A stretch of DNA of 64,000 bases from Azospirillum sp. B510 (GTDB taxonomy: Bacteria > Pseudomonadota > Alphaproteobacteria > Azospirillales > Azospirillaceae), in the NCBI RefSeq assembly GCF_000010725.1, contig NC_013855.1, positions 434,001 to 498,000 of the forward strand. The letters run 5' to 3'. Made by a program: the position numbers and the translations under genes. Each line of letters opens with the position of its first letter. Position 1 is the first letter of the stretch. Below are positions 36,782 to 48,027 of the stretch, piece after piece. The notes under the pieces were generated by a model. That model ran no database searches. It was not told the origin of the DNA and saw nothing but the letters and a program-made list of their open reading frames with translations.

Positions 36782-37672
36782 TCAAAGCCCCAGCCTGGCC
36801 TTGGCCGCCCACTCGTCCAGCGACTGGCGGGCGGCCGATACCAGGGCATCGGCGAACGCCTCCGACGCCCCGGCCGTCAGCGCCGGGGCGTCGCCGTATC
36901 CGGCCTTCAGCCCCGCCCGCCGCAGCAGGCCGCGTTCCCGCTCCACGACGCGCAGCCTCACCTTTTCGCCGAAGCGCCCCCGCATCACCGAACGGATGTC
37001 GCCCAGCCCGTCGATCAGCCCGAGGGCCAGCGCCTTGCGCCCGGCCCAGAAGGCGCCGGAGAACAGGTCCTCCTCCGCTCCCTTCAGACGGTCGCCGCGC
37101 CGGCTGCGGACCATCGCCTTGAACGCCTCATGCACGTCGGCCTGAAGGGCCTTCAGATGGGCGACGCCGTCCTCCCGCTCGGGCGAGAACGGATCGAGCA
37201 GCACCTTCCTGTCGCCGGCGGTGTAGAGGCGCCGCTCGATGCCATGGCGCTCGATCAGCCCATGCAGGCCGAAGCCCGAGGACACCACGCCGATCGATCC
37301 CAGGATGGAGCTTTCGTCCGCCCAGATCTCGTCGGCGGCACAGGCCAGCCAATAGCCGCCCGACGCCGCCGCGTCCTCGCAGAAGGCGAAGACAGGGACC
37401 TTCTTCTCTTCCGCCAGATCACGGATGCGCTTGGCGATCAGCGCCGATTGCACCGGCGATCCGCCCGGCGAATTGACGACCAGCGCCACCGCCTTCTGAT
37501 CCTTGGGCGCGAAGGCGCGGTCCAGCAGCGGGGCGACGCCGGCCAGCGTCAGGCCGGAGCGGAGCGGGCCGCCCTGGCCGATGACCCCGGTCAGGCGGAC
37601 GACGGACACCAGCGGCCCGGCCTTGCGCCAGGGGCCGAAGGGAAGTTTGGCGAGGAGGGAGTTCAGGCTCAT
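36782..37672 (-). CDS. S49-family signal-peptide-peptidase-like protease
   Basis: A 296-residue SppA/SohB-type serine protease. The nucleophile is Ser104 in CEDAAASGGYWLACAADEI. The general-base lysine is probably Lys156 in YTAGDRKVLLDPFSPE. The substrate loop VVNSPGGSPVQSALIAKRI is present. A short hydrophobic N-terminus could anchor it to the membrane, where it would degrade cleaved signal peptides. The start MSLNSLLAKLPFGPW at 37672 was preferred to a longer open frame that reads through trmN6 on the same strand in another phase. Confidence 0.88.
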   Translation of the reverse strand: MSLNSLLAKLPFGPWRKAGPLVSVVRLTGVIGQGGPLRSGLTLAGVAPLLDRAFAPKDQKAVALVVNSPGGSPVQSALIAKRIRDLAEEKKVPVFAFCEDAAASGGYWLACAADEIWADESSILGSIGVVSSGFGLHGLIERHGIERRLYTAGDRKVLLDPFSPEREDGVAHLKALQADVHEAFKAMVRSRRGDRLKGAEEDLFSGAFWAGRKALALGLIDGLGDIRSVMRGRFGEKVRLRVVERERGLLRRAGLKAGYGDAPALTAGASEAFADALVSAARQSLDEWAAKARLGL

Positions 37673-37731
37673 GCCGGCAGAGATGGGAACGGCTTCCTCC
37701 GATTGGAAGGCTCCGCCTCCGCTGAAATTCG

Positions 37732-38502
37732 TCAGACAGCCAGTGGCTCGGCGCCGCGCAGCACCCGTTCCGCTTCCGGGCCGTAGCCGCCCTCGGCGGT
37801 ATGCACCGTCAGCCCGGCGGTCAGGCGGGTCGGCGCCTTGCCGCCCTTGCGGGCGGTCAGCAGCAGCCGTTTCGCCTCCACCCCCGGCTTGGGCCACAGC
37901 GGCACCAGCACAAGGCCGCCGAACCGGCCGCGCAGGGCATGCAGGATGTCGTCGATGCGATCGGCGCGATGGACCATGGTCAGTGTCCCGCGTGGCTTCA
38001 GCATGCGGTCGGCGAAGCGGACCCAATCGGCCAGCCCCGCCTTGCCCTCCACATTCGCCGCCGCCTTCCAATCGTCGGGCGGAACGCTGGCGGTTCCCGC
38101 CCTCAGATAGGGCGGGTTCATCATCACCCGGTCGAATCCGCCGCCGCCCACCGTCTCGGGCGGGGCCAGCAGGTCGCCCTCCACCACGGTCACCCGCTCG
38201 GCGACGCCGGTGAGGGCGGCATTGCGCCGCGCGAAGGCGCAGGCGTCGGCCCGCTGTTCCAGCCCGACCACCGCCACCCCCGGCACCCGCACGGCGAGGC
38301 ACAATGCCGCAGCCCCGGTGCCGGTGCCGACATCGAGCACCCGTTCGCCGGCGCTGGCGGCGGTGATGGCGGCGAGGAAGACCGGGTCGATGGCGGCGCG
38401 ATAGCCCCCTTCGGGCTGCATCAGCCTCACCCTGCCGTTCAGCAGGAAATCCACTGAATCTTCAGGGCTTTGTTCCGGAATCGGAATGATCCTGTCGCTC
38501 AC
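37732..38502 (-). CDS. trmN6: tRNA1(Val) (adenine(37)-N6)-methyltransferase family
   Basis: A 256-residue SAM-dependent methyltransferase with motif I LDVGTGTGAAALCLA (near residue 57) and the adenine-N6 catalytic motif NPPY (near 128), as in E. coli TrmN6 (YfiC), which methylates A37 of tRNA1Val. Specificity is inferred from the family. The start overlaps the DUF2007 gene by 4 bp (ATGA), showing translational coupling. Confidence 0.87.
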   Translation of the reverse strand: MSDRIIPIPEQSPEDSVDFLLNGRVRLMQPEGGYRAAIDPVFLAAITAASAGERVLDVGTGTGAAALCLAVRVPGVAVVGLEQRADACAFARRNAALTGVAERVTVVEGDLLAPPETVGGGGFDRVMMNPPYLRAGTASVPPDDWKAAANVEGKAGLADWVRFADRMLKPRGTLTMVHRADRIDDILHALRGRFGGLVLVPLWPKPGVEAKRLLLTARKGGKAPTRLTAGLTVHTAEGGYGPEAERVLRGAEPLAV

Positions 38503-38705
38503 GCTTCGCCGGCCTCGCGCAGGATGCGGGCGGCGCGGGTCGCATCGTCGGCATCGACCATCAGCCGGCGGGGAATGGCGCCGATGGAGCCTTCCAGGAT
38601 GCTGGTATGGGTGTCGAGAACCACCGCCTCGATTCCGGCATCGGCCAGCAGGGCGATCAGCCAGGACAGGCGGACGGGATCGGTGGTGCGCAGCAGTTCG
38701 GTCAT
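38499..38705 (-). CDS. DUF2007 small protein
   Basis: 68 residues (MTELLRTTDPVRLSWLIALL at the start, then ADAGIEAVVLDTHTSILEGS), a complete DUF2007 domain. These are small PII-like folds of unknown function, often beside ispB and trmN6 in Alphaproteobacteria as here. ATG 38705 starts the domain; an upstream frame to 38825 is not supported. It shares a 4-bp overlap with trmN6. Confidence 0.85.
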   Translation of the reverse strand: MTELLRTTDPVRLSWLIALLADAGIEAVVLDTHTSILEGSIGAIPRRLMVDADDATRAARILREAGEA

Positions 38706-38827
38706 GGTGTCTCGAAGGAACAGGCGTCTCGAAAGAGCGGGCGTCTCGAAAGAACGGTGCCCTGCGGACTTGACCGAAGAGGCTAGGCCGTTATGCTCCC
38801 TAGCGCAAATTCTGGCGTCAATCATCC

Positions 38828-39856
38828 GTGGAGTCGACCTTGGCGGTCGTGACCAACTTCGAGCCGAAACGGCGCAAGTCTTCCCCGCTCGACGACCTGA
38901 CCGCTTTGGTGGCCGAGGACCTCAGCGCCGTCAACCAGATCATCCTCGACCGCATGCAGTCGCAGGTCGAGATGATTCCCCAGCTTGCCGGCTATCTGAT
39001 CGCCGCCGGCGGCAAGCGCCTGCGCCCGGTGCTGACGCTCGCCGCCGCCAACCTGTGCGGCTATCAGGGGGAGCATCACCGGCTGCTGGCGGCGGTGGTG
39101 GAGTTCATCCACAGCGCCACCCTGCTGCACGACGATGTCGTCGATGAGAGCGACCTGCGCCGCGGCATGGCGTCGGCCAACGCGGTGTTCGGCAACAAGG
39201 CCAGCGTGCTGGTCGGCGACTTCCTGTTCTCCCGCGCCTTCGAGATGATGGTGGAGGTGCAGTCGCTCGACGTGCTGCGCATCCTGTCCGGCGCCTCGGC
39301 CATCATCGCCGAGGGCGAGGTGCTGCAACTGCGCACCACCAACGACACCGAGACCAGCGAGCAGGCCTATCTCGAGGTCATCAAGGGCAAGACGGCGGAA
39401 CTGTTCGCCGCCGCCTGCCGCGTCGGCGCCGTCGTCGCCAACCGCCCGCAGGCGGAGGAGCTGGCGCTTTATGATTACGGCATGAATCTCGGCATCGCCT
39501 TCCAGTTGGTCGACGATGTGCTCGACTATTCGGCTCTCCAGGCGAAGCTGGGCAAGACGGTCGGCGACGATTTCCGCGAGGGCAAGATCACCCTGCCGGT
39601 CGTGCTGGCCTTCCGCCGCGGCAATGACGAGGAGCGCGCCTTCTGGCGCCGGGTGATGGAGGATCTCGACCAGAAGGACGGCGACCTGGAGCATGCCCAG
39701 ACGCTGATGGCCCGCCACAACGCGCTGAAGGACACGGTGGAGCGGGCACGCCATTACGGCTCCATCGCGCGCGACAGCCTGGGCCTGTTCGCCGACGGGC
39801 CGATCAAGCAGGCCCTGCTGGAAGTCATTGATTTCGTGATCGATCGCGATTTCTGA
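38828..39856 (+). CDS. ispB: Long-chain polyprenyl diphosphate synthase
   Basis: A 342-residue trans-prenyltransferase making the C40/C50 side chain of ubiquinone from FPP and IPP. The first aspartate-rich motif is LLHDDVVDESD (Asp102/103/106) and the second is LVDDVLDYS (Asp229/230/233). GGKRLRPVL binds pyrophosphate. Small-chain-limiting bulky residues before the first motif are absent (HSATLL), as expected for long products. It starts at GTG 38828 and is divergent from the DUF2007-trmN6-S49 unit. Confidence 0.92.
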   Translation: MESTLAVVTNFEPKRRKSSPLDDLTALVAEDLSAVNQIILDRMQSQVEMIPQLAGYLIAAGGKRLRPVLTLAAANLCGYQGEHHRLLAAVVEFIHSATLLHDDVVDESDLRRGMASANAVFGNKASVLVGDFLFSRAFEMMVEVQSLDVLRILSGASAIIAEGEVLQLRTTNDTETSEQAYLEVIKGKTAELFAAACRVGAVVANRPQAEELALYDYGMNLGIAFQLVDDVLDYSALQAKLGKTVGDDFREGKITLPVVLAFRRGNDEERAFWRRVMEDLDQKDGDLEHAQTLMARHNALKDTVERARHYGSIARDSLGLFADGPIKQALLEVIDFVIDRDF

Positions 39857-40013
39857 CAGGACGTTCGCGAGGGGTGGCGCAAGGTCGGGGCGGCGGGCCG
39901 GACTTTTTCGAGATGACGCGTTTTTTGCGTTGCGCCCCCGCACCGGACCGTTTATACACCCCCTCCACCGACGGACGGCGCACTCCAGAGTGACAGGCCG
40001 GCGGTGACAGGAC

Positions 40014-40090
40014 CGGAGAGTAGCTCAGCCTGGTAGAGCACTGCTTTCGGGAGGCAGGGGCCGGAGGTTCGAATCCTCTCTCTCCGACCA
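40014..40090 (+). tRNA. tRNA-Pro (anticodon CGG), copy 1
   Basis: 77 nt with encoded CCA. Acceptor CGGAGAG pairs with CTCTCCG, followed by discriminator A. The D-arm is GCTC...GAGC. The anticodon stem CTGCT/GGCAG encloses loop TTCGGGA, giving anticodon CGG. The T-arm contains TTCGAAT. The promoter is TTGCGC (39930-39935), a 16-bp spacer, and TTATAC (39952-39957). Confidence 0.95.
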
Positions 40091-40097
40091 TAAGGAC

Positions 40098-40127
40098 AAG
40101 GGCTTCCGGAGAAATCCGGGAGCCCTT
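40098..40127 (+). terminator. Terminator hairpin of tRNA-Pro copy 1
   Basis: AAGGGCTTCCGGA pairs with TCCGGGAGCCCTT (one G-U pair) around GAAA. The tail CGTCGTTT is only weakly T-rich. Confidence 0.65.
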
Positions 40128-40307
40128 CGTCGTTTCGGCCTGTCTTCCTGGCTTGGATTCACGGGCCTGAATTCATGTTCTGGCGGCATGGCAAAAATGC
40201 GTATGACAGGCTGTGACTTTGCATTGCGCTGCCAGCCGGAACCGTTTATACACCCCCTCCACCGACGGACGGCGCACTCCAGAGTGACAGGCCGGCGGTG
40301 ACAGGAC

Positions 40308-40384
40308 CGGAGAGTAGCTCAGCCTGGTAGAGCACTGCTTTCGGGAGGCAGGGGCCGGAGGTTCGAATCCTCTCTCTCCGACCA
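40308..40384 (+). tRNA. tRNA-Pro (anticodon CGG), copy 2
   Basis: Identical to copy 1, with encoded CCA and anticodon CGG. Its own promoter is TTGCGC (40224-40229), a 16-bp spacer and TTATAC (40246-40251). It is therefore likely an independently transcribed second copy. Confidence 0.95.
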
Positions 40385-40391
40385 TAAGGAC

Positions 40392-40421
40392 AAGGGCTTC
40401 CGGAGAAATCCGGGAGCCCTT
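40392..40421 (+). terminator. Terminator hairpin of tRNA-Pro copy 2
   Basis: Same 13-bp hairpin with GAAA loop as after copy 1. It also separates the tRNA from the convergent phosphatase gene. Confidence 0.65.
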
Positions 40422-40448
40422 CGTCGTTTCAGGACGGTGTCAGCCCCT

Positions 40449-41237
40449 TCACACCGTGCACAGGAACCGCCGCTCCGCCCCCTCCAGCACCAGGGCGGTC
40501 AGGCGGTTGGTGGCGTAGGCGCCGGTGTCGATGCCGATGCGGTTCGGCAGCAGTTCCGGTTCGGGCGCGATGGTGTGGCCGTGGACGATCACCTTGCCAT
40601 GGTCGATGCGGGAGGCGAGGAACGCGTCCCGGATCCACAGCCGGTCCTTGTCCTCCTGCCGGTCGAGCGGCACGCCGGGACGGACGCCGGCATGGACGAA
40701 ATGATAGTCGCCGATGGTCAGATGGCAGCGCAACCCCGTCAGGAAGGCGCGGTGATGGGCCGGCAGCAGGCTGTTCAGCATCGCTTGCGCCTGCTCCAGA
40801 TGCTCCGGCGGGGCGTCGGCGGCGGGTGCGGGGATGCCGTAGCTCTCCAGGGTCGCGTCGCCGCCATAGGTCAGCCAGCCGGGGGCGACGCGCAGATCGC
40901 TGAGGAAGCCCAGCAGGGTGTCCTCGTGGTTGCCACGCAGGAACACCGCGCCTAAGACCGGTGGCAGACCGCAGGCCAGCCGTTCGATCACCAGCCGCGA
41001 ATCCGGGCCGCGATCGACGTAATCACCGAGGAAGACGATGTATTTCAGCAGGTTCGGCGCCTGCGCCGCATCGCGGGCGATCTGGCCCATCATCTGGTCG
41101 AGCAGGTCGAGCCGGCCATGGATGTCGCCGACCGCATAGACGCGCATGCCGCGCGGCACCGATGCGGGCCCCGTCCGGCCGGACGAGGTGGCGCCCGCCG
41201 TGGCTTCCGTCCACAGTTTCCGTGCCAGGTTCAACAC
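40449..41237 (-). CDS. PPP-family serine/threonine or diadenosine phosphatase
   Basis: A 262-residue metallophosphoesterase with the three PPP signatures: GDIHGRLDLLDQMM (near residue 38), GDYVDRGPDSR (near 71) and GNHEDTLLGF (near 101). Histidines in FVHAGVRPG and VHGHTI complete the dinuclear metal site. Bacterial PrpA/PrpB and Pph enzymes of this type dephosphorylate proteins; related ones split Ap4A. The target is not evident. Confidence 0.88.
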   Translation of the reverse strand: MLNLARKLWTEATAGATSSGRTGPASVPRGMRVYAVGDIHGRLDLLDQMMGQIARDAAQAPNLLKYIVFLGDYVDRGPDSRLVIERLACGLPPVLGAVFLRGNHEDTLLGFLSDLRVAPGWLTYGGDATLESYGIPAPAADAPPEHLEQAQAMLNSLLPAHHRAFLTGLRCHLTIGDYHFVHAGVRPGVPLDRQEDKDRLWIRDAFLASRIDHGKVIVHGHTIAPEPELLPNRIGIDTGAYATNRLTALVLEGAERRFLCTV

Positions 41238-41324
41238 GTCGCCGTTCCCGCCATCGCCATTCCCGCCTTCTCACCTGTGTCGGGGCCGCGACCTCTTCAA
41301 GAGGTCTCTCCTGTTGCACCGCAC

Positions 41325-42779
41325 TCACACCACCGGAGGGGCGACCCCGCAAGAGACGAGGTCGCGCGACGACAGCAGCGGCCGGCGCAGCCGTCCGGCG
41401 GCGATGTCGGCCCGCAGCGTCCCGCCGTCGGCGGCGCGCACCCGCTCCAGCTCCGCCCGGTTGGCCTCGAAGAAGGGATTCCGTTCCGACGAGTTCACCG
41501 GCCGGGCATGCTCCAGGTGATAGAGCGGGCCGGGCACCCGCTCCACCCCCAGGCCCAGCCTTTGGAAACGCTCGACGATCTCGTCATCCTCATAGCCCCA
41601 GGACAGGAAGGCCTCGTTGTAGCCGCCATTGGCCAGCAGCCTTTCGCGGTCGAAGAAGGCGCCGCCGCCGGGGGAGTTGCGGTGCATGATCGGGAAGCGC
41701 GGGCAGACGGCGTTCAGCGGCGCCGCCGACAGCGTGTGGCCGAAGCGCAGGACCTCCCGCCCCATGATCCAGAAGAACAGGCCGTTGTAGGGGAAGACCA
41801 GCCCGCCGCCGCGGCGCACTGCGTCGCGGGCCAGCGCATATTGCACCGGATCCACCACGATGTCGGTGTCGTGCAGGGCGACGATCGGCGTCTCCGCCGC
41901 CTCGACCATGCGGTTGATCAGATGGGCCTTGTGGGTGAAGGGCGTGTCGTTGCCGCGCAGATGCAGATGGCGGCAGCGGGCGGCCAGATCGGGGCCGAGC
42001 GCGGCGGCCACGTCGCTCGGTCCGTCCTTGTCCTCGCCGATCAGCAGGGTGGCGTCGACATGCTTCAGCAGGAAGCCGACGATCCAGCGCAGGTTGCGCT
42101 TGCGGTCGTCGCTGTCGGCCCGGAAGGGGATCAGGATCGTGGTGTCGCGCAGGTCGTGCCGCCCGTCGGGGAGCCGCGCCGCCATCGCCGCCTGCCGGGT
42201 GCGGAAGGCGGCCTCCTGCACGGCCAGCCGCTCGCGCGACAGCTCGTCGGCGGGATTCAGCGCCAGCGCCATCTCATAGAAATGCACCGCGGCGCCGGGC
42301 CGCCCGAGATCGGCCTCGATGTCGCCATGCTGGCGCCAGCCGGCCGGGTAATGGGGGTGGCGGTCCAGCAGGGTGTCGAGCGCCGCCAGCGCCTCGTCCA
42401 GCCGGCCGGCGCCCTGCAAGGCCTCGCTCAGGTGATAGTCGCAGTCGGGAAAGTCGGGGCGCAGCGCCAGGGCGCGGCGGTAGGCGACGATCGCCTCCTC
42501 CGTCCTCAGCGCGCGGTGGTGCAGGGTGCCGAGATTGAACAGGGCGTCGGCGTCGGGCGCCCGCTCCACCGAGCGGGACAGCAGATCGAACGCGCGGTCC
42601 ATGTCGCCCCGGCGGCCGGCGATGAAGCCCATCCGGTGCAGCGCCTCGGCATTGCCGGGATCGGCATCGAGGATGCGGGCGTAAAGCTCCTCGCCCTCGG
42701 CCAGCCGTCCGGCTTTGAGATGGTCGAGGGCGATGGCGAGCGCCTCGTCGAGGGTCACGGTCCGGCCGCTGCTGGGCAT
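41325..42779 (-). CDS. TPR-glycosyltransferase fusion protein
   Basis: A 484-residue cytoplasmic protein. About five TPR units occupy residues 8-180 (HLKAGRLAEGEELYARILDA, then DALFNLGTLHHRALRTEEAI). The C-terminal half is a GT2/GT27-type glycosyltransferase. IVALHDTDIVVDP carries the D-x-D-like metal motif. GGGAFFDRERLLANGGYNEA followed by WGYEDDEIVERFQRLGL is the galactosyltransferase-like acceptor region with an ED base. Such proteins modify glycans or peptides. No polysaccharide locus surrounds it, so the acceptor is unknown. ATG 42779 is the natural domain start. Confidence 0.8.
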   Translation of the reverse strand: MPSSGRTVTLDEALAIALDHLKAGRLAEGEELYARILDADPGNAEALHRMGFIAGRRGDMDRAFDLLSRSVERAPDADALFNLGTLHHRALRTEEAIVAYRRALALRPDFPDCDYHLSEALQGAGRLDEALAALDTLLDRHPHYPAGWRQHGDIEADLGRPGAAVHFYEMALALNPADELSRERLAVQEAAFRTRQAAMAARLPDGRHDLRDTTILIPFRADSDDRKRNLRWIVGFLLKHVDATLLIGEDKDGPSDVAAALGPDLAARCRHLHLRGNDTPFTHKAHLINRMVEAAETPIVALHDTDIVVDPVQYALARDAVRRGGGLVFPYNGLFFWIMGREVLRFGHTLSAAPLNAVCPRFPIMHRNSPGGGAFFDRERLLANGGYNEAFLSWGYEDDEIVERFQRLGLGVERVPGPLYHLEHARPVNSSERNPFFEANRAELERVRAADGGTLRADIAAGRLRRPLLSSRDLVSCGVAPPVV

Positions 42780-42914
42780 GGAGTTTGATTCCGTTGCGAA
42801 TCGAAGGACTTCGGCGATTCCACTTTGACACAGAGGGGGCGTGCGGTGGAATCTTCGGCCGATCGGATCGGGACCGATCCGCAGTGCGTCCAGCCAAAAG
42901 GCACCCGCAGCATC

Positions 42915-44177
42915 ATGACCAACGATCATAAGAACCGTTCCGCCGGAGGACTCGCCCTTTCCCGCCGCACGCTCGGCCAGGCGGCCATCGCCGGCGGCGT
43001 GCTGGCCGGCTTCGGCCGCGCCCCGGCTTTTGCCCAGGACACCACGCTGAAGGTCGGCGTGCTGCTGCCGCGCTCCGGCCTGCTGGCGCAGGCGGGGCAG
43101 GCCTGCCAGCGCGGCGCCGACATCGCGCCGGCGGTGCTGTCCGATCTCGGCTACAAGGTGGAGGTGCTGTCGGCCGACACCGAATCGAACGCCGACGTCG
43201 CCCGCTCGCGCACCGAGAAGCTGATCAATGACGGCGCCCATGTCATCGTCGGCGCCTTCGACAGCGGCCAGACCGCCGCCGCCGCCCAGGTCTGCGAACA
43301 ACGCGGCGTGCCGCTGGTGATGAACATCGCCGCCGCCGACAAGCTGACGGAACAGGGCTACAAGACGGTCTTCCGCAACTTCCCGACCTCCACCATGCTG
43401 GTGTCGAACGGGATGTCGCTGATGAAGGAGCTGTTCGCCGCCACCGGCGCCACGCCGAAGACGGCGGTGTTCCTGCACGCCAACGACACCTTCGGCATGG
43501 CGAACAAGGCCGCCATCGACGCGCTGTTCCCCAAGCTCGACATGCCGTTCCAGATCGTGGAGTCGATCTCCTACGATCCCAAGGCGCAGGATCTGGCGGT
43601 GGAGGTGGCCAAGGCCAAGGGCACCGGGGCCGAACTCGCCATCGTGACCACCCGCGCCAACGACGCCATCATGCTGGTGCGCGAGATGGTGAAGCAGCGC
43701 TGGGAGCCCAAGGGCATCGTCTCCCCCGGTTCGCCCGGCCTCTATGACGAGCAGTTCTACAAGGTTCTGGGCAAATACGCCGACTACGCCATCACCAACC
43801 TGCCCTGGTACGATCCCAAGGCGGCGATGACCAAGCGGGTCGAGGCGGCCTTCAGGAAGCAGTTCCCGAACGACCGTTTCGAGGGCTACGCCTTCAACGT
43901 CGCCTTCACCTTCGAGGCGATCCTGATCGCCGCCGACGCCTTCAAGCGCGCCGGCACCGCCGAGGCGTCGGCCATGCTGGCGGCGCTGCGCCAGACCAAC
44001 CTGTCGGACAAGCTGATGGTCGGCCCGGCGATCACCTTCGACGACAAGGGGCAGAACACCAACCTGATCTCCGCCTGCATCCAGAACCACAAGCTGCGCC
44101 CGACCGTGGTGCTGCCGAAGGCGTCGGCCGAAGCCGACCCGGTCTTCCCGGCGCCGGGCTGGGGCAAGCGGGGGTGA
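42915..44177 (+). CDS. LivJ-like ABC substrate-binding protein, orphan, Tat-type signal
   Basis: A 420-residue periplasmic binding protein of the branched-chain amino acid/amide family (Peripla_BP_6). The N-terminus LSRRTLGQAAIAGGVLAGFG followed by RAPAFAQ is a Tat-like signal with cleavage near residue 41. The fold begins at LKVGVLLPRSG. No permease or ATPase genes adjoin, so it must share a transporter encoded elsewhere or act with a sensor. The ligand is unknown. It is divergent from the TPR-glycosyltransferase gene, with a TTGACA box at about 42824. ATG 42915 has only a weak ribosome-binding site. Confidence 0.85.
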   Translation: MTNDHKNRSAGGLALSRRTLGQAAIAGGVLAGFGRAPAFAQDTTLKVGVLLPRSGLLAQAGQACQRGADIAPAVLSDLGYKVEVLSADTESNADVARSRTEKLINDGAHVIVGAFDSGQTAAAAQVCEQRGVPLVMNIAAADKLTEQGYKTVFRNFPTSTMLVSNGMSLMKELFAATGATPKTAVFLHANDTFGMANKAAIDALFPKLDMPFQIVESISYDPKAQDLAVEVAKAKGTGAELAIVTTRANDAIMLVREMVKQRWEPKGIVSPGSPGLYDEQFYKVLGKYADYAITNLPWYDPKAAMTKRVEAAFRKQFPNDRFEGYAFNVAFTFEAILIAADAFKRAGTAEASAMLAALRQTNLSDKLMVGPAITFDDKGQNTNLISACIQNHKLRPTVVLPKASAEADPVFPAPGWGKRG

Positions 44178-44195
44178 CGTGACGCGTGCCGACCT

Positions 44196-44218
44196 CCCTC
44201 TCCCGCCTCGGGAGAGGG
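44196..44218. repeat. 23-bp hairpin repeat (same family as 18930 and 19137)
   Basis: CCCTCTCCCG-CCT-CGGGAGAGGG, a perfect 10-bp stem identical in its arms to both hairpins of the 18881-19203 element. It lies between the convergent binding-protein and TRIC genes and may help termination. Confidence 0.75.
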
Positions 44219-44234
44219 CTCGCGTCAGCCCCCC

Positions 44235-44879
44235 TCAGCTCCCCGGCGCCCGCGGCGCGCTCCAGTTGCGCAGCACGCTGACCACGCGCAGCACGAACAC
44301 GGCGAGCGCGCCGACCACCGCGACCGGCACCGCCGGCAGGTCCAGCCGCTGGCCGGCGATCACCACCACCGCCCCCAGCAGCGAGGCCATGGCGTAGATC
44401 TCCTCGCGCAGCACCCGCGGCACCTCGGCGACCAGCAGGTCGCGCATCGCCCCGCCGCCGCAGGCGGTCATCACCCCCAGGAGGGCGGCCGGCAGCGGGC
44501 TGAGGCCATAGGCCAGCGCCTTGCCGCAGCCGGCGACGGTGAACAGCCCCAGTCCGGCGGCGTCCAGCACCATCACCGGCTTGCCCAGCCGGTTGATCGG
44601 CTTGTGGAACAGGAAGGCGGCGAACCCGGCGGCGAGCGCCACCATTAGATAGCGGTCGTCGCGCAGGCTGGCCGGCGGCAGCGCGCCGATCAGCAGGTCG
44701 CGCATCACGCCGCCGGCCAATGCCGCCGCCAGCGACAGCACCAGCACCCCGAACAGATCCAGCCGCTTGCGCACCGCCAGCGTCCCGCCGCTGAGCCCGA
44801 AGACGAAGACGCCGATGAAATCCATCACCGTCAGCAAGGTGGACAGGTCGGCGGGCATGGGAATGGGAAGCGGCGGCAT
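44235..44879 (-). CDS. TRIC-type (UPF0126/YicG) membrane protein
   Basis: A 214-residue membrane protein with about seven helices and two glycine-rich repeats: [20 protein letters not shown] with [14 protein letters not shown], and [12 protein letters not shown] with [14 protein letters not shown]. Bacterial members form trimeric cation channels. The start [16 protein letters not shown] at 44879 is taken just before helix 1; a longer frame reaches the copA promoter. It is divergent from copA, but a link to copper is not indicated by sequence. Confidence 0.87.
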   Translation of the reverse strand: MPPLPIPMPADLSTLLTVMDFIGVFVFGLSGGTLAVRKRLDLFGVLVLSLAAALAGGVMRDLLIGALPPASLRDDRYLMVALAAGFAAFLFHKPINRLGKPVMVLDAAGLGLFTVAGCGKALAYGLSPLPAALLGVMTACGGGAMRDLLVAEVPRVLREEIYAMASLLGAVVVIAGQRLDLPAVPVAVVGALAVFVLRVVSVLRNWSAPRAPGS

Positions 44880-44997
44880 GGTCGGACTCTGGGGCGGGCT
44901 CTGTGGGACTTCATCTGCCCACCGATTGAGCACAACCGGCCCCGCCGCGCCAAGCGAAACCTCCGCCATTGTCGGGCGCCCCGCGGCGATCCGCCCC

Positions 44998-45028
44998 TTG
45001 ACCTTCCAGCGGCTGGAAGCCCCATATC
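44998..45028 (+). promoter_or_regulatory. CueR-type copper promoter of copA-cueR
   Basis: -35 TTGACC (44998-45003), a 19-bp spacer, -10 CATATC (45023-45028). Inside the spacer CTTCCAG-CGG-CTGGAAG is a perfect inverted repeat (45003-45019). The over-long spacer with a CCTTCCAG-type dyad is the hallmark of MerR/CueR-activated promoters. Confidence 0.88.
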
Positions 45029-45062
45029 CCCTCATGCCGAGCGGAATCGAAGGAGAACCGGC

Positions 45063-47539
<2,477 letters not shown>

Positions 47540-47543
<4 letters not shown>

Positions 47544-47938
47544 GGGACGGCATGACCATCGGGGACGCCGCCAAGGCGTCGGGCGTGAACGCCAAGCTGA
47601 TCCGCTACTATGAGTCGATCGGCCTGATTCCGGAGGCGGCGCGGACGGCGTCGGGCTATCGCGTCTACAGCGACCGTGACGTCAATGTGCTGCGCTTCGT
47701 CAAGCGGGCGCGGACCTTGGGCTTCGGCATCGAGCGCATCCAGAAGCTGGTCGGCCTGTGGCAGGACCGTTCGCGATGCAGTTCGGAGGTCAAGCGGATC
47801 GCCTTGCGGCACATCGGCGAGTTGGACGCCAAGATCGCCGAGTTGCAGGCGATGCGCGACACGCTGCACGAGCTCGCCGACGCCTGCCATGGCGACGAAC
47901 GGCCGGATTGCCCGATCCTGAAGGATCTGGCGTCGTGA
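47540..47938 (+). CDS. cueR: Copper-responsive MerR-family regulator
   Basis: A 132-residue MerR regulator with the N-terminal helix-turn-helix ([20 protein letters not shown]) and a dimerisation helix. The metal loop has Cys116 and Cys124 ([13 protein letters not shown]), matching the spacing of Cys112/Cys120 in E. coli CueR, which binds Cu(I), Ag(I) or Au(I). Its ATG overlaps the copA stop (ATGA), so it is autoregulated with copA. Confidence 0.94.
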
Positions 47939-48027
47939 ACTCCCCGCCCGCGCGCCCGGCTTCCGCAATGCTTTCATGCGAAATTGCTTCGACCGCGAGT
48001 TGACCGGCGCCCCTTATGCTGGCGGCC

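Larger units (their letters stand above)
39947..40430. repeat. Tandem 190-bp perfect direct repeat carrying tRNA-Pro
   Basis: 39947-40136 and 40241-40430 appear identical over 190 bp (294-bp period). Each includes a -10 box, a short leader, a tRNA-Pro gene and a terminator hairpin. The 104 bp between the copies is mostly unrelated, but TTGC(G/A)TTGCGC is kept at the -35 position in both copies outside the perfect block. Confidence 0.88.

Noticed and set aside
39947..40430. The 190-bp direct repeats as a mobile-element duplication or att site pair
   Set aside because: The interval between them is only 104 bp with no integrase or transposase, so a simple tandem duplication explains it.
41325..44090. 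A 921-codon minus-strand frame joining the glycosyltransferase to upstream sequence
   Set aside because: The upstream half is antisense to the LivJ-like gene and crosses the divergent promoter region. The domain begins at 42779.
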